Assembly (NCBI GenBank): GCA_003225295.1
Contig: QHYZ01000070.1
Location: forward strand, 1-64,000
Direction: 5' to 3'
Length of the DNA: 64,000 nt
DNA from: Acidobacteriota bacterium
GTDB lineage: Bacteria; Acidobacteriota; Terriglobia; Acidiferrales; UBA7541
Of the stretch, positions 9,293 to 16,744 are shown in pieces. Both the position numbers and the translations under genes were made by a program. Numbering within the stretch: position 1 is the first letter of the stretch; each line of letters begins with the position of its first letter. A model generated the notes under the pieces. The model did not search any database, had not been told where the DNA came from, and saw nothing but the letters and a program-made list of their open reading frames with translations.

Positions 9293-10537
9293 ATGCTGAA
9301 TCGTCGAAGATTTATCCATCACCTGAGTGGAGGTGCGACCGCCCTTGCCGGCTCGTGTGTTTTTCTGCCGGCGAGTGTCCTGGGCGCCAATGACCGTGTG
9401 CGTTTCGGGCTGATCGGCGCCGGTGGCCGCGGACTGGACATTTTCGAGCACGCGCTGCGTGCCCCTAATACGCAAGCAATCGCGGTTGCTGACGTTTATT
9501 CTCGCCGACTAGAGGAAGCCAAGCGGATTGCTCCCACTATTCAGACTTACACCGATTTTCGACGCCTGCTCGACGACAAGTCCGTTGACGCCGTGCTCAT
9601 TGCCACTCCCCAGCATCAGCACGCACTTAATTTCGTTCCTGCAATCCAAGCAGGGAAGGACGTCTACCAGGAAAAGACTCTGGCGTTTAATCCAGACCAT
9701 GCACGACGCATGCGCCGAGCGGTGGCAGGATCGAACCGCGTGGTGCAAGTGGGTGTGCAGTCGGTGAGTGGCAAGGCCTTCGCGCGGGTGCGTGAGCTTG
9801 CCGCACCAGACCGCATGGGAACGATCACCGCCGTCCACACCCACCATTACCGCAACCGGCTATACGGCGGATGGAAAAGATCCATCCCTCCCGACTGCAA
9901 TCTCGAGCATGTGGCTTGGAAAGAGTTCGAAGGCGAAGCTGCGCCACACGAATTCGATCCGCAGCGCTTTATAAACTGGCGATTCTTTTGGGATTACTCG
10001 GGAGGGAACGTATTCGAGAATATGGTTCACCAGGTTGCGTTCTGGTACAAAGCGCTGGGGCTCAAAATACCTCGCCGCGTCACCATGGCGGGCTATAACT
10101 ACCTTTCTGCGGGGATGGAAGTTCCGGACACTATGGATGTCTCAATGGACCAGCCGGAGAATCTTCTTTTTACGTGGAATTCGGCGTTTGGCAACAATTA
10201 CTTCGGAGAAGACGGATACGACTTCGCGTTAGGAAACAAGGGGACCGTGATACGCGTCCTTGATAAGGTGACGTTTCAGCCGCAGGAAAATCACTCCACG
10301 GAGAAGGCAGAAACTCCGGGATCGGTCGGCGGCGAACCCGACATCGTCGGTGGTGCAGACAATGACGATACGCAGACGCACATGCGGAATTTCTTTGACT
10401 GCGTCCGCAGCCGCAAAGAGCCGAACTGCACATTTGAACTGGGATTCAACTCAGCCATCGCCTGCCAAATGGCGATTGCGTCGCTGCGCCAGGGGCGCAC
10501 CGTTCAATGGGATCCGGACAAGATGGACATCGTTTAA
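9293..10537 (+). CDS. Gfo/Idh/MocA-family oxidoreductase, Tat-type signal
   Basis: A 414-residue NAD(P)-dependent dehydrogenase-like protein. The ATG at 9293 is chosen because AAAAGGGAG precedes it and the product starts MLNRRRFIHHLSGGATALAG, a Tat-type signal. The longer upstream frame only overlaps the previous gene. The Rossmann motif is RFGLIGAGGRGLDIFEHAL, followed by AVADVYSRR and DAVLIATPQHQH. The usual EKP motif appears as YQEKTLAFN, so proline is replaced by threonine. The C-terminal alpha/beta domain includes DYSGGNVFENMVHQ. It is co-transcribed with the TIM-barrel gene just upstream. The substrate is probably a sugar or inositol-like compound, but this is not determined. Confidence 0.87.
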   Translation: MLNRRRFIHHLSGGATALAGSCVFLPASVLGANDRVRFGLIGAGGRGLDIFEHALRAPNTQAIAVADVYSRRLEEAKRIAPTIQTYTDFRRLLDDKSVDAVLIATPQHQHALNFVPAIQAGKDVYQEKTLAFNPDHARRMRRAVAGSNRVVQVGVQSVSGKAFARVRELAAPDRMGTITAVHTHHYRNRLYGGWKRSIPPDCNLEHVAWKEFEGEAAPHEFDPQRFINWRFFWDYSGGNVFENMVHQVAFWYKALGLKIPRRVTMAGYNYLSAGMEVPDTMDVSMDQPENLLFTWNSAFGNNYFGEDGYDFALGNKGTVIRVLDKVTFQPQENHSTEKAETPGSVGGEPDIVGGADNDDTQTHMRNFFDCVRSRKEPNCTFELGFNSAIACQMAIASLRQGRTVQWDPDKMDIV

Positions 10538-10566
10538 GAACCGGTGGCACAAGCCGCGCGTTTTGA

Positions 10567-10874
10567 TGTGGGACTGCAAACCCGATGGGGTCGTTTCCCT
10601 GAAGGGTGTGGCGATCTCTGGATTCCGGATGGTCCGCGTGCCCAGAGTCTGGGACGACCCCCAGCGTCGCGAGGCGGAGGGGAGCGCTAACGTCGAGATT
10701 GGTCGGCTGGCACGAACGTTCAAGGGTACGCTCGATGAGTGGACCCAAAGTGTCTCGGAACTCGCCACCTGGATCCGGTACTCGCCGCCACCACTTGGCG
10801 CGAAGCCGATTGAACCCTGGTTCGAGGATCAATCCGAGGACGACGATGACGGCGGGCCGGAGACGATACAATGA
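10567..10874 (+). CDS. Possible small hypothetical protein
   Basis: A possible 102-residue protein starting MWDCKPDGVVSLKGVAISGF, with an acidic C-terminus (SEDDDDGGPETIQ). Third-codon positions are GC-rich and the composition is protein-like (Trp, charged residues, a LARTFKGTLDEWTQ helix), which favours coding. There is no clear ribosome site, and the frame is open upstream into the preceding oxidoreductase gene, so the start is uncertain. It lies 29 bases after that gene and ahead of the frameshifted hypothetical gene at 11136. No family was recognised. It could also be an old gene fragment. Confidence 0.3.
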
Positions 10875-11135
10875 CGATTTCTACTGCGCCATCGATCATG
10901 CAAAACTACGGTCAAATGTTTACGCGGCCGAAGACTGGCCCGCGACTTCGAGAAAGGCGAGTCCGGCACCGCGCCCTCGCCTCGTGAGATCGCTAGCTTT
11001 GCATATTTCTCCGGCGTTGCGAATCAAATTGAATTAGGTTATGGCCGCGAGTTAACGACATTCTTTCACAGGCGCCCATCAGCGGAACTCTGGGCGCCGT
11101 TCGAAATCCTGGATCGACAGTGCGAGGTGGGTAGC

Positions 11136-11694
11136 ATGGCAACGAAGGGTCGAGCGTACCACGAGGAGGCGTGGAGAAACGCGCAGAAGATCTGCCAACT
11201 CAATGCTCGGCAGGTCGGGATGGCGCGCGCCCTCGGCATGAATCCGAAGAAACTCCCTGGCCTGCGTCCCGGCCCGCAGCAGCGCTGGAAGCTCCCCGTG
11301 GGCAAGTTCATCGAAGCGTGCTACTGGAAGCGGTTCGGCGGCGATCCCCTCGACCATCTACCAGATAAACCGGAGCCGGGCTCGTGCAAGATTCTGACCC
11401 CGAAACGAGACGTGAAAGAAACGAGTCAGGGATGCGGTATGGCAGTTCGAGGATCTGGTTTGCTATCTCATGAATCTCGCTGACGATCTGCAGGCATGGC
11501 TCGCGCAGGGCGTGGTCCCCCCCGAGGTGCTGGCGCAGGTGCCCCGGGAACTGCGGGAGATCGCGGATGCGCTCGAAACCCGAGCGCCGGTGCCGCCGAT
11601 GCCAGCGATTCCGCGGCCGCCCCACCCGCCGCGCCGCGCGTCGTCGCGGCAAGGGAACCGGGAGCGCCAGTCCGACGATGAGATCCCCTTTTGA
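11136..11694 (+). pseudogene. Hypothetical gene split by a frameshift
   Basis: Two overlapping open frames look like halves of one protein. The first starts at ATG 11136 (GAGGTGG upstream): MATKGRAYHEEAWRNAQKIC, then MARALGMNPKKLPGLRPGPQ and KLPVGKFIEACYWKRFGGDP. Near 11410-11430 the sensible sequence moves by one base to the frame that reads RVRDAVWQFEDLVCYLMNLA and ends QSDDEIPF at 11694. After the shift the first frame becomes low-complexity, and the second frame has a TGA at 11413 just before it becomes meaningful. I read this as one gene of about 185 residues with a single indel. The function is unknown. A sequencing error at the site is the main alternative. Confidence 0.5.
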
Positions 11695-11900
11695 GCCGTC
11701 TGGTGTTCGAACTCTCGCAATGTATCTTTTTCGCGCGCTGCCTTGCTATTGTCGCTTGGCGCCCGGACGCTGCGCAGCGATCCGATGGTCAGCCTTGCCC
11801 GCAAGAGCCCCCCATCCGTCCGTGAGGTAGGAGTGACCGGTCTTGCCATCGCGATAGAATGTTTTGACTGATGTCCCGTAAATATCGGAATATGCAGGCT

Positions 11901-12158
11901 ATGAAAACTACTCTGGAAATTCCAGACATGATCTTCCGCCGCGCCAAGTCGAAGGCAGCAGCGCAGGGCGTACCTCTACGGCAGTTTGTTACCGAGGCCG
12001 TTGAGGATAAGTTGAAGTCTTCGCCCACATCTGGTCGGAAGCCCTGGATGAAACACGTCGGCAAACTCAAAGACCTGCGCAAAGAGACGCAGCGAATTAA
12101 CAGGGTGATCGAAAAGGCGTTTGAAGTGGTTGATTCTGAAATTAGAGGAGCTGGCTGA
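11901..12158 (+). CDS. Orphan VapB/RHH-like antitoxin
   Basis: A short protein (about 85 residues) beginning MKTTLEIPDMIFRRAKSKAA and continuing PLRQFVTEAVEDKL. This is the typical N-terminal DNA-binding segment of VapB- or ribbon-helix-helix-type antitoxins. The basic C-terminus (KHVGKLKDLRKETQRIN) would be the toxin-binding tail. I prefer the ATG at 11901; ATGs at 11871 and 11892 are in frame. No PIN-domain toxin follows. Instead the 3' end overlaps the convergent DUF4143 ATPase gene by 17 bases. It is therefore an orphan antitoxin, or its toxin was lost. Confidence 0.6.
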   Translation: MKTTLEIPDMIFRRAKSKAAAQGVPLRQFVTEAVEDKLKSSPTSGRKPWMKHVGKLKDLRKETQRINRVIEKAFEVVDSEIRGAG

Positions 12159-13362
12159 GCAGAGTTCTGGCCGGAACGGCAACCGGGCGCGGGACGCGAA
12201 AGCAATCGGCTTCCTGATACGCCAGGTTCATCACCACCTGGAAAGCATGCGCCGCCTTCGTTTGTCCCTGAAAGTAGGCGAGCGAGGGAGAAAGGCTGGT
12301 TTCTTTAATCTTGACTTCCACCAGGAACCAGGGCTTGCGGTCACGAACCACCAGGAAGTCCACCTCCCGCTTTTGTTTGTCGCGCAGGTAACGCAACTCG
12401 AAATCGCCAAATCCCAGGTCCGTCCACCCGTCTACGGCCTTGAGCAGATGGCAGGCGACCATGGTCTCCGCCCGCGCGCCGTCGTCGGCCAGTCCGCTCC
12501 AGTCCCGCTGAAACCATTTGGGTTCCTTGCGCAGGGCTTTTGCGACATCGGTAAACCATGGCCGAACCATGAATCCGTTGTGCAGACGGGCCAGCAGATC
12601 GACCCACCGCTTGATGGTGTCCACCGAGACTTGAATTTCTCGCCCTAGGCTGGAGTAGACCAATTGCTGTGCGCTCCGTTCAGCCAGCAATTGCATCAGC
12701 GTTTCCATCGTTCCCAGATCGTTTACGTGCGCGACCTCGCGCAGGTCTTCGCGTGATAACTGCTCCTGGCGCAAGGAGCGCCAGCGGCGCGTGAACCGGC
12801 TGTCGCGGCGGAGAAACGGCTCAGGGAACCCGCCGTGTTCCCACAGCGCGTCCCAGTCAGCGGATGCGATCTCCGCAGGCGGTCGAATTTCCTTTTCGGG
12901 CAGCTGTGTACGCATGCTTTCGCTGACGCTCCACGGATGCATGCGGTAGAGCAAATAGCGCCCCATCAAACTGTCACCCCCGCGACGGAAAACGTCGAGC
13001 CGGGAACTCCCAGTTACGATCAGACGGACGCGCTCGCCGTAGGTGTCGAAAAAGCCCTTCAGCAGAGTCTTCCATTTGCTGTACTTGTGCAATTCTTCGA
13101 GCACGGCGACGGGAATCTGCGCTCCAAGGCGGTCCAGCTGCACAGCTTCGGCCAGCGCGGCTGGACCGCGCAGCAGCTTCCTGCGATCATCAGCGTTGTC
13201 CCAGTTGAGATAAGCATCGCTGATCGGCCGGCACGTCGTAGTCTTGCCTACCTGTCGCGGTCCGGAGACCAACGCGATCTGGCGATGCCTGCGCAGATGG
13301 TCGGCCAGGATCTCAGTATACAGGCGCGGTCGCTCCTGCATGTGGACCATTATCACATACAT
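12142..13362 (-). CDS. DUF4143-type AAA ATPase
   Basis: A 406-residue ATPase of the widespread AAA/DUF4143 family. The Walker A motif is in IALVSGPRQVGKTT (about residues 34-47), followed by a Walker B-like AVLEELHKY and sensor region LIVTGSSRLDVFRRGGDSLM. The C-terminal DUF4143 part ends with DFELRYLRDKQKREVDFLVV and WFLVEVKIKE, a D/E-x-K pattern like PD-(D/E)XK nuclease folds. The cellular role of this family is poorly known. The ATG at 13362 falls inside a perfect inverted repeat (13361-13390); ATGs at 13350 and 13341 would place that repeat upstream of the gene. Its 3' end overlaps the convergent antitoxin gene. Confidence 0.85.
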   Translation of the reverse strand: MYVIMVHMQERPRLYTEILADHLRRHRQIALVSGPRQVGKTTTCRPISDAYLNWDNADDRRKLLRGPAALAEAVQLDRLGAQIPVAVLEELHKYSKWKTLLKGFFDTYGERVRLIVTGSSRLDVFRRGGDSLMGRYLLYRMHPWSVSESMRTQLPEKEIRPPAEIASADWDALWEHGGFPEPFLRRDSRFTRRWRSLRQEQLSREDLREVAHVNDLGTMETLMQLLAERSAQQLVYSSLGREIQVSVDTIKRWVDLLARLHNGFMVRPWFTDVAKALRKEPKWFQRDWSGLADDGARAETMVACHLLKAVDGWTDLGFGDFELRYLRDKQKREVDFLVVRDRKPWFLVEVKIKETSLSPSLAYFQGQTKAAHAFQVVMNLAYQEADCFRVPRPVAVPARTLLSQLL

Positions 13363-13390
13363 CGTAAAATGGTACAGACTATTTTACGAT
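13361..13390. promoter_or_regulatory. Perfect 10-bp inverted repeat at the ATPase start
   Basis: ATCGTAAAAT at 13361-13370 is repeated as its exact reverse complement ATTTTACGAT at 13381-13390, with a 10-base spacer. Half-sites are centred 20 bases apart, about two helical turns, which suits a dimeric repressor. The repeat covers the first possible start codon of the DUF4143 ATPase, so it is a candidate operator for autoregulation or for a leaderless promoter. Which protein binds is unknown. Confidence 0.55.
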
Positions 13391-13929
13391 GATCGTGAAA
13401 ATAAGCTGGTGAGGATTGGCCCACGGGGAGCGGCGGTAAATGCCCCAAGCATTGGAACTCAGCGTGGTGCTGCTACCTGTACGTCCGGCCCAGCCGAAAC
13501 CAGGAGGTTTGGCGCAGAAAAGTTCGAAAATCGTTTGCTAGGGCCGACCAAAATTCTCCCTGGACATGACAACATCGGAACAACGGGACGTTTCCCTGAT
13601 CGGGAAACCGGAAATTTCGAACTGGATGCAGCACGGCCAGTGGTTAAAGCCCGTTGGCAGGGTTAGCTGAGATGCGGGCGCCTAGGACTGCTCCACCCTT
13701 CCCGGAATGCAGTTCATCAGAGAGTCCGTTTTCCTTGCCAATGCGAGCTCTGATCACGGCGGCAGTCGCTTTGGCCCGGCACGCTGGGCGTCGGACCGAA
13801 AGGCGAACCATTAGATTTTGCGGCAGCGAACAGCGCGTCCACATGCCCTGCGGGATTGTCACAGAAGAGCAGGCGATAGGCCGATTGTTGCTTTGGCGCG
13901 CGTGATGTGATTACGATGGCTGTACTTTT
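13391..13929. other. Intergenic stretch with one hairpin
   Basis: No convincing gene was seen in this 539-base gap. It holds one perfect hairpin, GTTTCCC/GGGAAAC with a five-base loop (13590-13608), not followed by a T run. Open frames here have no domain that I recognise and no ribosome site. Confidence 0.4.
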
Positions 13930-15582
13930 ATGGGGCCACGAACCGGGTTCAAGAAAAGACGTCTGCTCGCTGCCATAGGCCTGGTCATCGAGTGTGCCCC
14001 TCCCGCGTTTTCTGGGCCGCCCTGTGCTCTCTGTCACCCAAGTGAAGTGCAAGGTTTCCTGGCGACGCCGATGGGCCATTCTCTGGGACCGCCTGGACGG
14101 GGACCTTCCGGCAGCTTCTACCACACCGTTTCCGGCACTCACTTCAGCGTTCGTTCATCGCCTGGTCACATGACCCAGCGGATGGAGCGTGACGGTCTCG
14201 CTTCGCAGTACTCCATTGCCTATTCGGTCGGCTCCGGGGCGCATGCCGTCTCTTATCTCATCGAAGTAGGCAACCATTTGTTTGAGTCGCCGTTGAGCTA
14301 TTACGCACAGTTCGGATGGGGCATATCACCCGGGTATGAGAACTTGAAGGCCCCGGATTTCTACCGGGCTGTCCGGCCGCAGTGCCTTTTTTGCCACGTC
14401 GGCGAGGCACTTCCAATACCCGGCACATTAAACGCGTACCGCAACCCCGCGTTTGCAGCGGAAGCGATCACCTGTGAGCGATGCCACGGGCCAACGACGG
14501 CGCACCTCCGCAACCCCGTGCCAGGATCGATCATCAATCCTGCAAACCTCGCGCCGCGCGCCCGCGACAGCGTTTGCGAGCAGTGCCACTTGGGCGGCGA
14601 AGTGCCCGTTCCGAATCCTGGCAAACAGGTTAGCGACTTTCATGCTGGTGAGAATCTCGAAGACGTCTTTTCGGTTTACGTTTATCAGTCGTCGCGAGAC
14701 CCTACGAACCCGAACCCTCTCACGATCATCAGCCAGTCGCAGCAACTCGCGTTGAGTCAATGTGCGCGGAGCAGCGGGGATAAGCTCTGGTGCGGCACCT
14801 GCCACGATCCGCATGCACTCCCGAAGGACCCGGTCGCCTATTTTCGCGCCCGCTGCCTCAACTGCCACGGCACGGCGCTTTTGACATCGCATCCCAAGCC
14901 CAACCAGAATTGCCTCGCCTGCCACATGCCGCGCCTGCCAGCAGGACGGGGCGGGCACACCATCTTCACGGACCATCGCATCGCCATCTATGCGCCGCAA
15001 GAACTGGCCAGACTGCGTGCCGCGTCCTCGGTGAACGGCAGCACCCCGGCAAGCAGTGAAGATGAGCTGGTACCGTGGCACAATCCGCCGCCCCAGTTTG
15101 CGGAACGCAACTTGGGCCTTGCCTATGCACGGGTCGGCAGCGAATTGGAGTTGCTTCCGTTCACTCGCCGTGGTTACCAACTGTTGGTTTCGGCATGGAA
15201 TGATTTTCCGAACGATCCGGTTTTGCTGAGGGCGATGGGGCAGATTATGAGTGGGACAAAGCAAGAGGCAGACGCGGAGGCGCTATACGACAAAGCGCTT
15301 GCCGCCGAGCCCAACTCAACTTTGCTTTATTATGACAAGGCTCTTGCCGCGGAACAGGCCGGGGATGGTAACAACGCGATCAACTATTTTGAGAAGACAT
15401 TGCAACTCGACCCTTGGCTCGTAGATCCTTACCAGCATCTCGCGCGACTTTACACCGCCAATGCCCAATTAGCGCTCGCGCACGAAACTTACATACGCTT
15501 TCTTAAGGCTTTCCCCGAAAGTATCGAAGCCAAGCGAGACGTATTTCGTGGCTCCGGCCACTCAACGCCCAATAAAAAGTAA
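13930..15582 (+). CDS. Seven-haem cytochrome c with C-terminal TPR domain
   Basis: A 550-residue exported multihaem protein. The N-terminus is a signal peptide (KKRRLLAAIGLVIECAPPAFSG). Seven CxxCH haem-binding motifs follow in order: CALCH, CLFCH, CERCH, CEQCH, CGTCH, CLNCH and CLACH, with the first near residue 32. The C-terminal third (about residues 380-540) is TPR-like: KQEADAEALYDKALAAEPNS, then AINYFEKTLQLDPWLVDPYQ. Such fusions resemble the cytochrome c554-like/TPR proteins of Acidobacteriota. Role: periplasmic electron transfer, partner unknown. There is no strong ribosome site before the ATG. It stands alone, with accessory genes on both sides. Confidence 0.88.
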   Translation: MGPRTGFKKRRLLAAIGLVIECAPPAFSGPPCALCHPSEVQGFLATPMGHSLGPPGRGPSGSFYHTVSGTHFSVRSSPGHMTQRMERDGLASQYSIAYSVGSGAHAVSYLIEVGNHLFESPLSYYAQFGWGISPGYENLKAPDFYRAVRPQCLFCHVGEALPIPGTLNAYRNPAFAAEAITCERCHGPTTAHLRNPVPGSIINPANLAPRARDSVCEQCHLGGEVPVPNPGKQVSDFHAGENLEDVFSVYVYQSSRDPTNPNPLTIISQSQQLALSQCARSSGDKLWCGTCHDPHALPKDPVAYFRARCLNCHGTALLTSHPKPNQNCLACHMPRLPAGRGGHTIFTDHRIAIYAPQELARLRAASSVNGSTPASSEDELVPWHNPPPQFAERNLGLAYARVGSELELLPFTRRGYQLLVSAWNDFPNDPVLLRAMGQIMSGTKQEADAEALYDKALAAEPNSTLLYYDKALAAEQAGDGNNAINYFEKTLQLDPWLVDPYQHLARLYTANAQLALAHETYIRFLKAFPESIEAKRDVFRGSGHSTPNKK

Positions 15583-16011
15583 CCTTGGTTTCGTTGAGCT
15601 CGAAGAGAAGTCTTTGGCGAAGGGCATCCTTCATCGAGGACAGAGACTGGCGCAGCCCTTCGGTAATTCCAGGTTAATCATCATGTTGGCGGAAATCGCC
15701 GGTTTGTCCATACTGCCTGCTGCTGGAACGAACGTCTTGCCGCACAACCTGCAAATCGTAAATTACAAAGCATGGATGCCAACTGTGCCCGTACTCTGGT
15801 GGATCGTACTGGCGTTGGGGATTGCAACCTCGATTCGGTGGTATGTCCCGCTCTAAGTTCTCGGCCGTTACTGTAACGGGCACGTTCGTACCGAAGCCCA
15901 CATCTCTGGTTTTGCTTGGGAGTTCGAAGTCCAGCGCTCTTATTATAGTAGGGTCAAAGGCTCATTTTGCCCCAACCCGAATCGCGCGCCGGAGGATGGA
16001 TGCTGCGGACC
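15583..16011. other. Intergenic stretch, no supported gene
   Basis: No gene can be supported here. One short plus-strand frame starting near 15684 ends with a hydrophobic segment (VLWWIVLALGIATSIRW, stop at 15856) and could encode a 57-residue membrane peptide. It has no ribosome site or recognised family. Confidence 0.3.
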
Positions 16012-16055
16012 TCGTATCATCGTGCTTGTACGTACGAGATGATACGTACTATAAT
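16012..16055 (+). promoter_or_regulatory. brnTA promoter with inverted-repeat operator
   Basis: CGTATCATC (16013-16021) is repeated in inverted form as GATGATACG (16038-16046). Between and after them a sigma-70-like promoter can be read: -35 TTGTAC (16026-16031), 18-base spacer, -10 TATAAT (16050-16055). The inverted repeat brackets the -35 box, as expected for an autorepressed toxin-antitoxin promoter. BrnA is known to repress its own operon in characterised systems. That this site is its target here is inference. Confidence 0.6.
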
Positions 16056-16075
16056 GTAACGGCTGGCAAGGTGCG

Positions 16076-16369
16076 ATGCACTTCGAATGGGACGAGACGA
16101 AGAACCGCCAAAATCAGTAGAAGCACGGCATTGCCTTTGGACTGGCTCAGGAGGTGTTCCTAGATGCGCTCCGAATCACAATGGAAACCCAAGACGTTGA
16201 CAGCGAAGAACGATTCGTGACGATTGGCCCCATCGCCAGAACGTTCAGACTCATGGTGGTGGTCTACGCTCTGAGGTTGAAAGATGGTCGTGAAACGATC
16301 CGCATTTTCTCGGCCCGAAAGGCAACCCCGAACGAAAGGAAATTCTATGAAAAGGCTCACCAAATCTGA
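16076..16369 (+). pseudogene. brnT: brnT-type toxin gene interrupted by an amber codon
   Basis: BrnT toxins are small ribonucleases of the RelE-like fold paired with BrnA. From ATG 16076 the frame reads MHFEWDETKNRQNQ, then TAG at 16118-16120, then KHGIAFGLAQEVFLDALRIT and continues to ERKFYEKAHQI. WDETK, KHGI, EERFVTIG and RIFSARKATPNERKFYE are BrnT family landmarks, so the whole domain is present in one frame apart from the single stop, where family members usually have Q or R. A shorter product from an internal start would lack the N-terminal strand. The gene overlaps brnA by 23 bases. Most likely the toxin is inactivated. Confidence 0.75.
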
Positions 16370-16625
16370 GCGCCGGAAACAGATCAGGCGTTTCGACGCT
16401 CTTCGCGATGACCAGACCAATACCACCGACATTCCAGAGATTACCGAGGAACAGATGCGTAAAGGCGTCGTCGGCCACCTCTATCGTCCGATTAAGAGAC
16501 CCGTTACCATGCGGCTAGATGCCGATGTCATTGCGTGGCTAAAACAGGGTGGCCCAGGCTACCAGACTAAGGCAAACTGGCTCTTGCGGCGGGAAATGCT
16601 GAAATCTCGCAAAGCCTACGGCTAG
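16347..16625 (+). CDS. brnA: BrnA-type antitoxin
   Basis: A 92-residue antitoxin. The ATG at 16347 is preceded by GAAAGGA and starts MKRLTKSERRKQIRRFDALR. The C-terminal part RPVTMRLDADVIAWLKQGGP and QTKANWLLRREML is the ribbon-helix-helix domain of BrnA, which dimerises, binds BrnT and represses the operon. It appears intact although its toxin gene carries a stop codon, so it could persist as a solitary repressor. The start lies inside the 3' end of brnT, which would normally couple their translation. Confidence 0.82.
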   Translation: MKRLTKSERRKQIRRFDALRDDQTNTTDIPEITEEQMRKGVVGHLYRPIKRPVTMRLDADVIAWLKQGGPGYQTKANWLLRREMLKSRKAYG

Positions 16626-16744
16626 ACGAAGAAGCAACCTGGCGGCCACGAGCAATCCGCGTTGAGGCGGAGGAATCTGAACTGGGTGTTGATGAGTTTG
16701 AAAGCACAGCGGTCTTCGTAAATAATCTACGGGGGAGTTCCTAT

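Noticed and set aside
13590-13608. Intrinsic terminator in the 13391-13929 gap
   Set aside because: The hairpin is perfect but has no T run, and no gene ends close to it.
14428-15264. 278-codon minus-strand open frame inside the cytochrome gene
   Set aside because: The plus strand has seven haem motifs and TPRs; the antisense frame is a shadow in GC-rich coding DNA.
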